Assembly (NCBI GenBank): GCA_015228895.1
Contig: JADGCR010000032.1
Location: 1 to 15,180 of the forward strand
DNA length: 15,180 nt
Direction: 5' to 3'
Origin: Magnetococcales bacterium
GTDB lineage: Bacteria > Pseudomonadota > Magnetococcia > Magnetococcales > Magnetaquicoccaceae
Shown here in pieces: positions 1 to 7,225 of this stretch. The position numbers and the translations under genes are program-made. The first letter of the stretch is position 1, and each line of letters opens with the position of its first letter. The notes beneath the pieces were generated by a model, which was given only the letters and a program-made list of their open reading frames with translations, made no database searches and was not told the origin of the DNA.

Positions 1-1040
1 GGATCGTCACCCGGTCCGGTTCGATTCAAGAGGTCATCCGACGCCACTGTCACCGTCTGGGGCTGGACGAAACCCGGTTCATGGCCGGACTGGGGGCGGT
101 CTGGGGCCTGACGGGACGGGACGCCCCGCCCCGCTTCGGCCGGCAGGTGATCTCCAGCCAGCTGGACGCGGACCGCATGGATTACCTGTTGCGGGACGCC
201 CATTTCACCGGGGTTTCCTATGGCCGCTACGATCTGGAGTGGCTGCTGCACAGCTTGCAGGTACGGCAGATCGACGGGGTGGCGCGCCTGTGCGTGGATC
301 TCTCCAAGGGACCCGCCGCGCTGGAGAGTTATGTGGCGGCCCGGGACGACATGTACCGTCAGGTGTATGATCACAAAACCGTGCGCGCCTTCGAGTCGCT
401 GTTGATCCACATTTTTCATCTGCTGGCCTGGATGTGGGAACGGGAAGGAGGTCCCCCCCCCGGCACCCCCCCGGAAATGACACGTTTTCTGGCCGCCATG
501 CGGCAGGGAGGGGAACTGCCTCTGGAGGATTTCCTGCGTCTGGACGACATGGTCATGGATTATGCCGTGGGCCACTGGGCCGAGATGGAGCCCCGCACCC
601 CCGGCCAGGCCGAACTGCGCTGGAAGTGCCGCCTGTTCCGGGATCGCAAGCCGATTTACCGGCGCATTGTCTGGCGACTGGACGGGGTGGGCACCGAGAT
701 CATCCATGACCCTGAAATCGCCGCGGCGGTGGATGATTTTTTTCAGCGCCACGGTGAGGATGAGATCGACGTGGGGCGGCAGCGTCTGCCATTGCGTTTG
801 CTGGTGCAGGTGGACCGCCTGGACCGGGCGCCCTACGCCCATCTGCAATATGCGACGGGTCGCGCCGACCCGGTGTATGTGACGGACGGAACGGGTCAGG
901 TGCTGCCCGCGGAGGCGGTCTCGTCCCGGATCCATTTCCTGGGGGGGTGTCAACGCCGCCTGGCCCGCGTCTTTGTGGACCCCAGGGTGGAGGAGGTGGT
1001 GGTCTCCCTGTTGCGCAACACGTTCAACGCCTGGATTTGA
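1..1040 (+). CDS. HD-superfamily phosphohydrolase (SAMHD1/dGTPase-like, COG1078 type), 5' truncated by window edge
   Basis: The frame is open from base 3, so the gene begins upstream. The ATG at 81 is internal and not the start. The segment with ISSQLDADRMDYLLRDA (about bases 147-200) followed by FTGVSYGRYD is the hallmark of the COG1078 HD phosphohydrolases. By family knowledge the aspartates here match the SAMHD1 segment containing the last metal ligand, while the histidine and His-Asp metal ligands lie in the missing N-terminal part. Members hydrolyse nucleotides, often dNTPs, in the cytoplasm, but the substrate of this one cannot be told. The rest is a helical C-terminal region ending at a TGA at 1038-1040. 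The next gene starts 3 bases downstream, so the two are probably co-transcribed. Family assignment is secure; substrate is unknown. Confidence 0.88.
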   Translation, partial: IVTRSGSIQEVIRRHCHRLGLDETRFMAGLGAVWGLTGRDAPPRFGRQVISSQLDADRMDYLLRDAHFTGVSYGRYDLEWLLHSLQVRQIDGVARLCVDLSKGPAALESYVAARDDMYRQVYDHKTVRAFESLLIHIFHLLAWMWEREGGPPPGTPPEMTRFLAAMRQGGELPLEDFLRLDDMVMDYAVGHWAEMEPRTPGQAELRWKCRLFRDRKPIYRRIVWRLDGVGTEIIHDPEIAAAVDDFFQRHGEDEIDVGRQRLPLRLLVQVDRLDRAPYAHLQYATGRADPVYVTDGTGQVLPAEAVSSRIHFLGGCQRRLARVFVDPRVEEVVVSLLRNTFNAWI

Positions 1041-1043
1041 CCT

Positions 1044-2159
1044 ATGTTTCTTCTGCCATTCATGCTGGGCCTGGCCCTTTTCCAATGGAGCGTCATGGGA
1101 CCGATTGCGATTGCCGAGAATGAGATTGTCCGTTTGAGTGACCAGACCGTGATCACCCGTGAAGCGATGATCGACCGTCTGGCCTCCCATCGGGTGGTTC
1201 TGGTGGGAGAGACCCACGACCACCCGGACCACCACCGGATCCAGTTGGCCGTGATTCAGGGGTTGCACGCCAGGGGGGTGGAGATGGCCGTCTCCCTGGA
1301 GATGTTCCCGGATCACTTGCAGCCCCATCTGGATCGCTGGGTGGCGGGAGAGTTGAGCGAGGCGGCCTTTCTGGACGCGGTGGAGTGGTATTTCACCTGG
1401 GGCTTCGATATCAATCTCTATTGGCCCATATTGCGTTACGCCAAAGAACAGAGGATCCCCCTGCTGGCGATGAACCTCCGCCGCGAGACGGTCTCCGCCG
1501 TGCGCAAACGGGGTCTGGCGGGTGTGGAGATGGAGATCCGGGACGCCCTGCCCCCTTTGTGTCCCGCCCCACTGGCGTATCGTTTGCGCCTGGAGGAGGT
1601 GTTCAACGCCCATCCCATGATGTCGCACGGTGGTCATTTCGATCATTTCGTCGAGGCCCAGGGGGTATGGGACGGGGTGATGGCGGACCGCATCAAGAAA
1701 TGGAGCGACGCCCATCCCCAGGGTCTGGTGGTGGGTCTGGTGGGGGCCGGTCATGTGTACATGGGCCACGGCATCCCTCATCAACTGCGTGGCCGGGGTG
1801 TGACCGGGGTGGCGATCCTGCTGCCCTGGAGCGGGGAGGAGGCCATGCTCGACCGGGACGCGGCGGATTTCGCCTGGGGCACCCCTCCCGCGCCCGACAC
1901 CCCCCCTCCGACCCAACTGGGCATCACCATGGACGATCAGCAAAAGGAGGGTGTCCGGGTGCAGAGCGTGCTGGACGACTCCCTGGCGGCCAAGGCCGGC
2001 CTCCGCCCCCGGGATCGCATCACCCGCTTCAACGCCCACCCCCTCCCCACCCGCCACGCCCTGGTGCGTCTGGTCCGGAGCCTGTCTCCCGGTGAAGGGG
2101 TGGTGTTGCAGGTGGAACGGGAGGGAAAAGAGGAGGAGATCCGGATCCCCATGCCGTGA
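1044..2159 (+). CDS. Exported ChaN-family (DUF399) protein with C-terminal PDZ domain
   Basis: The product is 371 residues. Residues 1-24 form a hydrophobic signal-like segment ending in AIA, suggesting signal peptidase I cleavage. No lipobox cysteine is visible, although many ChaN relatives are lipoproteins. Residues about 48-262 are the ChaN domain: VVLVGETHDHPDHH at 51-64, SLEMF around 84-88, and GAGHVYMGHGIP at 234-245. ChaN of Campylobacter binds haem and is tied to iron uptake; haem binding here is inferred only. After a proline-rich linker (about 281-290), residues 291-370 form a PDZ domain with GVRVQSVLDDSLAAKAGL and RPRDRI. There is no Shine-Dalgarno before ATG 1044, so translation is probably coupled to the HD gene ending at 1040. 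The alternative ATG at 1095 has a close GGAG but would remove the signal peptide. Confidence 0.85.
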   Translation: MFLLPFMLGLALFQWSVMGPIAIAENEIVRLSDQTVITREAMIDRLASHRVVLVGETHDHPDHHRIQLAVIQGLHARGVEMAVSLEMFPDHLQPHLDRWVAGELSEAAFLDAVEWYFTWGFDINLYWPILRYAKEQRIPLLAMNLRRETVSAVRKRGLAGVEMEIRDALPPLCPAPLAYRLRLEEVFNAHPMMSHGGHFDHFVEAQGVWDGVMADRIKKWSDAHPQGLVVGLVGAGHVYMGHGIPHQLRGRGVTGVAILLPWSGEEAMLDRDAADFAWGTPPAPDTPPPTQLGITMDDQQKEGVRVQSVLDDSLAAKAGLRPRDRITRFNAHPLPTRHALVRLVRSLSPGEGVVLQVEREGKEEEIRIPMP

Positions 2160-2281
2160 TGCTGAACTGCCTCTGTTTGACATGACACCCTGGATGGAAA
2201 AAAACGGCAATCGACTGGAGGCGACTGCTACCTGCCACGCTGTTCATATGGATTAGATCGCGTGTCAGCAAAAGACAGGAT
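2160..2281. other. Intergenic stretch with no recognisable gene
   Basis: Between the ChaN-PDZ stop and the ATPase remnant there is no sizeable open frame, clear hairpin terminator or promoter. The frame of the downstream ATPase fragment is open back to a TGA at 2183-2185, but its residues before about 2264 do not resemble the family. Confidence 0.5.
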
Positions 2282-2656
2282 AATCAAGAATTTGGATTGA
2301 ACCTCCCCCTGCTGGCCGAAGGCATGCGCAAGTTGGCGCTGATTTGGCTGTTGATCCAAAACGGGACATTACAGTCTGGATCGGTGCTGTTTTGGGATGA
2401 ACCCGAGGCCAACCTGAACCCGGCGCTGATGGGAAAAGTGGTCGAAATCATTCTGGAATTGCACCGGCAGGGGGTGCAGGTCTTTCTGACCACGCACAAT
2501 GATGTTCTGCTCAAGGAGTTCGATCTGCGCATGAGGCCGGACGACCAGATCCACTACCTGTCGTTGTTCCGGGACAACTCCGGCGCAGTGGCGGCGAACA
2601 GCTGCGACACGCATCTCGGCGTCGATCCGAATACGATTTCCGATACGTTCAAAGAT
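2282..2656 (+). pseudogene. Remnant of an AAA/SMC-like ATP-binding protein (C-terminal part only)
   Basis: The frame through 2297 (a TTG in context) reads LPLLAEGMRKLALIWLLIQNG, then GSVLFWDEPEANLNP (about 2381-2425). The latter contains a Walker B core with its acidic residue and a D-loop-like tail. VQVFLTTHNDVLLKEFDLR (about 2477-2530) is the switch histidine region, and the fragment closes with VDPNTISDTF up to 2650. This layout matches the C-terminal half of AAA_21-type ATPases found in defence and toxin-antitoxin-like loci and in OLD-like proteins. The Walker A half is absent and there is no suitable start or Shine-Dalgarno. The frame runs on after 2656 into residues that do not fit, exactly where transposase similarity begins in another frame. 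I infer a dead fragment left by deletion and IS insertion. Confidence 0.75.
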
Positions 2657-2657
2657 C

Positions 2658-2837
2658 AAACTGGTTGGGGATGGGGCATCGTACCACCGTTCCCTTCCGG
2701 TAAAACATGCGGCCTTGGACCTGAAAATTGATCTAATTCCTCTTCCTGGATACAGCCCGGATTTTAGGCCGGTCGAATCCCTTTGGCACTGGCTACGCGA
2801 GCAGGTCACCTACTTTATTCTGTCACGACACCAGTAA
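2658..2837 (+). pseudogene. Remnant of an IS630-family transposase (C-terminal DDE part)
   Basis: In the frame of 2658 the translation gives KLVGDGASYHRS, then a stretch ending DLIPLPGYSPDFRPVESLW (about 2727-2786), HWLREQVTY, and a TAA stop at 2835-2837. DGASYH holds the second catalytic Asp. PGYSPDFRPVESLW is the family signature that carries the final Glu (usual form PPYSPDLNPIExxW). The N-terminal DNA-binding part and first Asp are missing, and the end is shorter than usual. It abuts the ATPase fragment without a gap and in a different frame. No terminal inverted repeats could be identified with confidence. Confidence 0.78.
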
Positions 2838-2951
2838 CACGCGACCTTCTGCTGAAACTCTAAAGTCCAATCAATAATTACAATCATTTGCATTGTACAA
2901 GACGAAGTTTTTCATGATCTTTTCTCTCTTGGAGTCAGAAAGACTTGCGGC

Positions 2952-2974
2952 TCTGGCGCCATTCAATCGCCAGA
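2952..2974. repeat. Inverted repeat, 7-bp arms with 9-base loop
   Basis: TCTGGCG at 2952-2958 pairs with CGCCAGA at 2968-2974. There is no T-run after it, so it is not a standard intrinsic terminator on the plus strand. It lies immediately before a TTGACA hexamer, so it could be a regulator site or a leftover of the IS. Confidence 0.5.
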
Positions 2975-2975
2975 C

Positions 2976-3005
2976 TTGACAAACAGTTAAATCACCGGCA
3001 GAGTA
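2976..3005 (+). promoter_or_regulatory. Candidate promoter for the kdpD-like gene
   Basis: TTGACA at 2976-2981 matches the sigma70 -35 consensus perfectly. The best -10 candidates, around 3000-3006 (GAGTAT with a 19-base spacer), are poor. This suggests either an activator-dependent promoter or a chance match. It would give a 5' leader of roughly 75 bases. Confidence 0.35.
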
Positions 3006-3023
3006 TGGGGTAAACGTTTTCTG

Positions 3024-3039
3024 GGATCAAGATTGATCC
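3024..3039. promoter_or_regulatory. Operator-like palindrome upstream of kdpD-like gene
   Basis: GGATCAA-GA-TTGATCC has perfect 7-bp arms around 2 bases. Its core, ATCAA-GA-TTGAT (3026-3037), recurs as ATCAA-AA-TTGAT in front of trkA (8660-8671). It lies between the candidate promoter and the start codon. Protein binding is inferred from symmetry and recurrence only. Confidence 0.45.
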
Positions 3040-3087
3040 AATAAATTTCAACATGTTGCCAGCACAGCAAGTTCCTCCGAACAGGGA

Positions 3088-5070
3088 ATGCTCCCGTTGA
3101 TGACTATGGCTGTTGAGCATCATACTGCCAAGGAACGCATCCTGGTCTGCGTTGGACCCAGTTTTTCTTCCGCCCGTTTGATTCATGCCGCCCATCGGTT
3201 GGCGGAAGGGTTGGGAGCATCCTGGCTGGCGGTGACAGTGGATGCCCCAGATACCTATCCCATGAATTCAGAGGATCGGCATCGGCAGTTGGATCACATG
3301 CGTCTGGCTGAATCCCTGGGGGCCATCACCATCCGGCTGACGGGTAAGCGTGTCAGTCTTGAAATCATCCGTTGCGCCCGCAAACACGAGGTGACTCGTA
3401 TCCTGATCGGCAAGCCGACCTTGAATCGCTGGCGGGACCGTTTTCGTCCTTCCCTGGTCCATGAACTGGTGCGAATCAGTGGTGATATCGAGATCCAGTT
3501 TATCGCGGGCCAGGATCCTCCACCGCCTGCCATCGTTGCTCAACCCGACAAGAGTGTCACGTCCTGGCAAGGTTATGTCGCCAGTTTGCTGGCGGTGGTG
3601 ATCACCACGGTTCTGGTGATGCTGGGACGCCAGCATCTGACTTCGTCGGATCTGGTCATGCTCTACCTGCTGCCCATCATGGCGATCGCTTTTCGTTTCG
3701 GGAAAGGTCCTTCCCTGCTGGCATCCGCCCTGTCCGTGGCGGCCTATGATTTTTTCTTCGTCCATCCTTATTTCACGTTTCTGGTCGAGGATTCCCAGTA
3801 CATACTGACTTTCACCATACTGTTCTTGGTGGGTATCGTTTTCAGCGGCTTGATGACGCGCATTCGTAAGCAGGAGCGGAAGGCCCAGGAGCGGGAGCGC
3901 CAAACCGATGCCCTGTATCGTCTGAGTCGGGACATCATCGCCACTCTCAATGATGAGGAAATGGCCGGCATCATCACCCGTCACGCAGCCTGTATCTTTG
4001 GTGGCGAGGTCGCGTTGTGTCTGGCGCATGAGCATGATGCGTCGCTGCGGTTGGTCGCAGTCACCCCGGATGCCTTTCAACCTACGGAACAGACCATGGA
4101 GATGATTCGTTGGAGTTTCGGGCATGGGCAGGCGGCGGGGTTTGGCACGCCCAATCTGCCCAACAATGCGTTCACCAGTCAGCCCATTTCCATTTCGCCG
4201 TCGCGCATCCTGGGCATATTGGCTTTGCGGATTGCCAATCCAGGTTTGCTTTGTGATGACCACAATTTTTTTATGGAAGCTTTTGCGCATCAGGCCAGTT
4301 TGGCCATTGATCGGGCCAGATTGAGCGAGGAGGCCAACCAGGCGGTCATCCGCGCCAAGTCGGAGGAGTTGCGCGGCACTTTGTTGAGCATGGCATCGCA
4401 TGATCTGCGCACCCCGTTGGCGGCCATTACCGGTGCTGGCACGACACTGCGGGATGACGATGGCGTGTTGGATCATACGCAACAACATGAATTGCTGGAA
4501 ACCATTTGCACCGAAGCCCTGCGGATGGATCGCCTGATCACCAATCTGCTGGACATGGTGCGTCTGGAGTCCGGGGGATGCCAATTGCGTCTGGAATGGG
4601 TTCCTTACGAAGAATTGATGGAAACGGCGTTGGTCCGTATGGAAGAGCGGATTCGGCTGCGCGAGGTGATGATTCATGCGGATGAAAGGGTTTCGATGCT
4701 GTATGTGGACCCGATATTTTTTTTACAGGTGTTGGTCAATCTGCTGGACAATGCCATCAAATACACCCCAACGGACGCCGCGATCTCCTTGTTGTTGGAA
4801 AACCTGGGAGAGGGGGTGGTCATTCGCGTCCAGGACTCTGGACCGGGCATTGCGCCTGGATTTGAGGAACGCATTTTTGAGAAATTCGTGCGGGGGGAGG
4901 CGACCGGTGTTCCCGGTTCCGGGCTGGGGCTGGCCATTTGTCGGGGAGTGATCCATGCCCATGGCGGCACTATTCTGGCCATGACGCGGGACTCTGGAGG
5001 GGCGGAGTTTCGCATCCATTTACCCCAACCGCCCTTGCCGATGGAGATCATTCAGGAGGAGCAGTCATGA
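3088..5070 (+). CDS. kdpD: KdpD-like sensor histidine kinase lacking the N-terminal KdpD domain
   Basis: The product is 660 residues, against about 900 for E. coli KdpD. The order is a USP-like domain (about 15-140), four membrane segments of the DUF4118 type (about 161-257), an Arg/Lys-rich segment after the last helix (MTRIRKQERKAQERERQ, 256-272), a GAF-type region (about 275-410), a HisKA domain with phospho-acceptor His438 in SMASHDLRTPL, and a HATPase with NLLDNAIKYT (551-560), DSGPGIAP (583-590) and GSGLGLAICRG (610-620). The whole N-terminal KdpD domain of about 230 residues with its Walker A is absent, and no trace of it lies upstream. The start is uncertain: ATGs at 3088, 3100 and 3106 are all in frame, and AGGGA at 3083-3087 suits 3100 best. 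In E. coli KdpD senses low potassium at the inner membrane and phosphorylates KdpE. Here the partner overlaps the stop codon and trk genes sit next door. Confidence 0.9.
   Translation: MLPLMTMAVEHHTAKERILVCVGPSFSSARLIHAAHRLAEGLGASWLAVTVDAPDTYPMNSEDRHRQLDHMRLAESLGAITIRLTGKRVSLEIIRCARKHEVTRILIGKPTLNRWRDRFRPSLVHELVRISGDIEIQFIAGQDPPPPAIVAQPDKSVTSWQGYVASLLAVVITTVLVMLGRQHLTSSDLVMLYLLPIMAIAFRFGKGPSLLASALSVAAYDFFFVHPYFTFLVEDSQYILTFTILFLVGIVFSGLMTRIRKQERKAQERERQTDALYRLSRDIIATLNDEEMAGIITRHAACIFGGEVALCLAHEHDASLRLVAVTPDAFQPTEQTMEMIRWSFGHGQAAGFGTPNLPNNAFTSQPISISPSRILGILALRIANPGLLCDDHNFFMEAFAHQASLAIDRARLSEEANQAVIRAKSEELRGTLLSMASHDLRTPLAAITGAGTTLRDDDGVLDHTQQHELLETICTEALRMDRLITNLLDMVRLESGGCQLRLEWVPYEELMETALVRMEERIRLREVMIHADERVSMLYVDPIFFLQVLVNLLDNAIKYTPTDAAISLLLENLGEGVVIRVQDSGPGIAPGFEERIFEKFVRGEATGVPGSGLGLAICRGVIHAHGGTILAMTRDSGGAEFRIHLPQPPLPMEIIQEEQS
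5054..5059 (+). promoter_or_regulatory. Ribosome binding site that fixes the kdpE start
   Basis: AGGAGG lies 7 bases before the ATG at 5067, inside the last codons of the kinase gene. It supports the short kdpE start over an extension of the frame upstream to 4938. Confidence 0.85.
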
Positions 5071-5774
5071 CAAACAAAGGGTTGCCCATCCTGGTGGTGG
5101 AAGATGATGTGCAAATGCGTCGGTTCTTGCGTACCGCCCTGACCGCCCGCGAGTTCGATGTGACGGACGCGGTCAACTTGCGCGAGGCGCGTCTGGCCGT
5201 CACGGCAACTCCACCGTCGATCATTCTTCTGGATCTGGGGTTGCCGGATGGCGATGGGATCGATTTCACTCGAGAACTGCGGGAGTGGAGTCACGTCCCC
5301 ATCGTTGTGATTTCAGCGCGGGGGCGTGAGGACGACAAGGTGGTGGCCCTGGATGCCGGAGCGGACGATTATCTGATCAAGCCTTTTGGCGTGAACGAAT
5401 TGATGGCCCGCATTCGGGTCGCGTTCCGCCATGCCGACCAACTGAAGAGTGGTATTTCTCTGGAGGCGATTCTGGAAATCGGACCCTTACGACTGGACGC
5501 CATGCGTCGGGAGATCCGCATGGATGGGACTCTGGTCACTTTGACCCCCATCGAATATCGTTTATTGTTGTTTCTGGCCAGAAACGCGGGTCGTGTACTC
5601 ACGCATCGACAAATCATGCGCGAGGTTTGGGGGAAGAACTATTCCGATCACACCCATACCTTGCGGGTTTTCATGGCCCAGTTGCGCCGTAAACTGGAAT
5701 CCGATCCGGCCCGCCCCCAACTGCTCATGACCGAAATGGGGGTCGGATACCGGATGCGGGATTCCTGGCAATAA
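5067..5774 (+). CDS. kdpE: KdpE-like OmpR-family response regulator
   Basis: The product is 235 residues. The receiver domain spans about 5-120: acidic pocket VVEDD at 10-14, phospho-acceptor Asp56 in LLDLGLPDGDG, Ser83, and Lys105 in IKPFG. A winged-helix DNA-binding domain spans about 135-233, with TPIEYRLLLFLARNAGRVLTH and the C-terminal VGYRMRDSW. The VEDDVQMRRFLRTAL opening closely matches KdpE. The ATG overlaps the kinase stop in an ATGA arrangement, so the pair is translationally coupled. In E. coli KdpE activates kdpFABC, but no such genes are in the window. The adjacent convergent trkH-trkA, whose promoter has phased direct repeats, are an attractive target (inferred). Confidence 0.92.
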   Translation: MTNKGLPILVVEDDVQMRRFLRTALTAREFDVTDAVNLREARLAVTATPPSIILLDLGLPDGDGIDFTRELREWSHVPIVVISARGREDDKVVALDAGADDYLIKPFGVNELMARIRVAFRHADQLKSGISLEAILEIGPLRLDAMRREIRMDGTLVTLTPIEYRLLLFLARNAGRVLTHRQIMREVWGKNYSDHTHTLRVFMAQLRRKLESDPARPQLLMTEMGVGYRMRDSWQ

Positions 5775-5782
5775 TTTTTTTG

Positions 5783-7222
5783 TTACTCCCACCCTTTCCA
5801 GAAACGCGGGAAGAAGAGAATCAGCACGGTAAACAATTCCAGACGACCAGCGATCATGGTGACGGTCAACAGGAGTTTGCCCGCGTCATGGATGAAGGCG
5901 TAGTTTTCCAACGGTCCCACTTTGGCGATGCCGGGTCCCACGTTGGCAAGGCAGGCCAGAGAAGCCGAGAAAGCGGTGGTGAAGTCCAGTCCCACCGCTG
6001 TCAGGACGATCACCGACAGCAGCATGATGAACAAAAAAACCACCACCATGATCAGACTGCCTTCCATGACTTCGGCCGGGATTGTCACCCCGGCGTATTT
6101 GGGCAGGGTGACGCGGCGCGGGACCATCAGTCGATCCAGTACGGCCAGGAACAACTCCCAGATCATCACCAGTCGCACCACCTTGATCCCCCCGGCGGTG
6201 GAACCAGCCATGCCACCGATCACCATCAGGTTGAGCAGGATGACCTGCAGAAACAGGGGCCACTTGGCGAAGTCGTCGTTGGCGAATCCCGTGGTGGTCA
6301 TGATGGAAACCACATTAAAGAAAGAATGGCGCATGGCCAGTTCCACGTCCTTGCCTTGCGTTTGCATCAACACCACGCCACAGAAAATTCCCACCAACAG
6401 AATGATGCCAAGATAGGTCAGCAACTCCGGATCCTTGATGATTCCCAGATCGCGTTTGTAGAACAGTCGATAGTGCAACAGGAAGTTGGCCCCCGCGATG
6501 GCCATGAAAATGGTGCACCACCATTGCGCGGCGGGCGAAAAAGCGGCCAGACTGGCGTTGCGGGTGGAAAATCCCCCGGTGGCCATGGTGGTGAAGGCAT
6601 GATCGGTCGCTTCCAGAAAATTCATGCCCGACCCCATGAAAGCCAGAATATTGGCCACAGTGATGCCGAAATAGAGTACCCACAGGATGCGGGCGGTGGT
6701 GGCCACGCGGGGGACCAGTCGATCCTTGGTGGGACCGGGCACCTCGGCTTTCAGGATTTCCATCCCGCCAACCCCCAAAAACGGGAGAATGGCGATTGCC
6801 AGCAACAGAATGCCCATGCCACCCAGCCACTGGATTTCCGATCGCCAGAAGAGTTGGCTTTTGGGCAGGATCTCCACATCGGTGAGAATCGACGCCCCGG
6901 TGGTGGTGAAGCCGGAAGCGGTCTCGAACCAGGAGTCGATCCATCCCATCCATCCGCCGAAGACAAAAGGCAATCCGGCCAGCACTGTCGCCATGGCCCA
7001 ACCCAGACCGACGATCAGGATACCATCGCGCGGAAGAAGTTCAGGCCTGGCGGGACCGGTCAAGAAATAGAACAGCCCAATCCCGCCGCCTGCCATCATG
7101 GAACGGATGAAGGGTTGGGGGTCCTCTCCCAGAGACAAGGCCACCGCCAGAGCGGCGAGTTGCGAGATGGACAACAGGAGGGCCAGCAGAGCCAAAATCC
7201 GCACGTTCATCAAAAGGTTCAT
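5783..7222 (-). CDS. trkH: TrkH/KtrB-family potassium uptake channel subunit
   Basis: The product is 479 residues and very hydrophobic, as expected for an inner-membrane K+ translocating subunit. The four pore-loop filter segments are visible: SGFTTTGAS (103-111), MATGGFS (213-219), MTTTGFA (308-314) and LANVGPG (425-431). The intramembrane gating loop is GGMAGSTAGGIK (336-347). It works with the cytoplasmic nucleotide-binding regulator TrkA, whose gene ends 3 bases upstream (TAG at 7226-7228), so the two form an operon. The start at 7222 has GGAG (7232-7235 on the plus strand) 9 bases away. A second Met at residue 5 is possible. Its stop lies 8 bases from the convergent kdpE stop, with only a T-run and no clear hairpin between them. 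Confidence 0.95.
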   Translation of the reverse strand: MNLLMNVRILALLALLLSISQLAALAVALSLGEDPQPFIRSMMAGGGIGLFYFLTGPARPELLPRDGILIVGLGWAMATVLAGLPFVFGGWMGWIDSWFETASGFTTTGASILTDVEILPKSQLFWRSEIQWLGGMGILLLAIAILPFLGVGGMEILKAEVPGPTKDRLVPRVATTARILWVLYFGITVANILAFMGSGMNFLEATDHAFTTMATGGFSTRNASLAAFSPAAQWWCTIFMAIAGANFLLHYRLFYKRDLGIIKDPELLTYLGIILLVGIFCGVVLMQTQGKDVELAMRHSFFNVVSIMTTTGFANDDFAKWPLFLQVILLNLMVIGGMAGSTAGGIKVVRLVMIWELFLAVLDRLMVPRRVTLPKYAGVTIPAEVMEGSLIMVVVFLFIMLLSVIVLTAVGLDFTTAFSASLACLANVGPGIAKVGPLENYAFIHDAGKLLLTVTMIAGRLELFTVLILFFPRFWKGWE

Positions 7223-7225
7223 GGT

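Larger units (their letters stand above)
2838..3087. other. AT-richer intergenic region upstream of the kdpD-like gene
   Basis: No coding sequence is recognisable here. It holds an inverted repeat at 2952-2974, a consensus -35 hexamer at 2976-2981 and a palindrome at 3024-3039, each listed separately. Base composition is clearly more AT-rich than the surrounding genes. Part of it may be decayed IS sequence. Confidence 0.5.

Noticed and set aside
453..476. C-rich runs inside the HD gene as possible sequence errors
   Set aside because: They encode a short Pro/Gly linker and the family frame continues correctly on both sides.
2952..2974. Inverted repeat read as an intrinsic terminator
   Set aside because: There is no T-run on either side and no intact gene directly upstream that would need it.
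4938..5066. Longer N-terminus for the KdpE-like regulator
   Set aside because: It would overlap the kinase coding region by 130 bases, and AGGAGG placed 7 bases before ATG 5067 matches the normal receiver-domain start.
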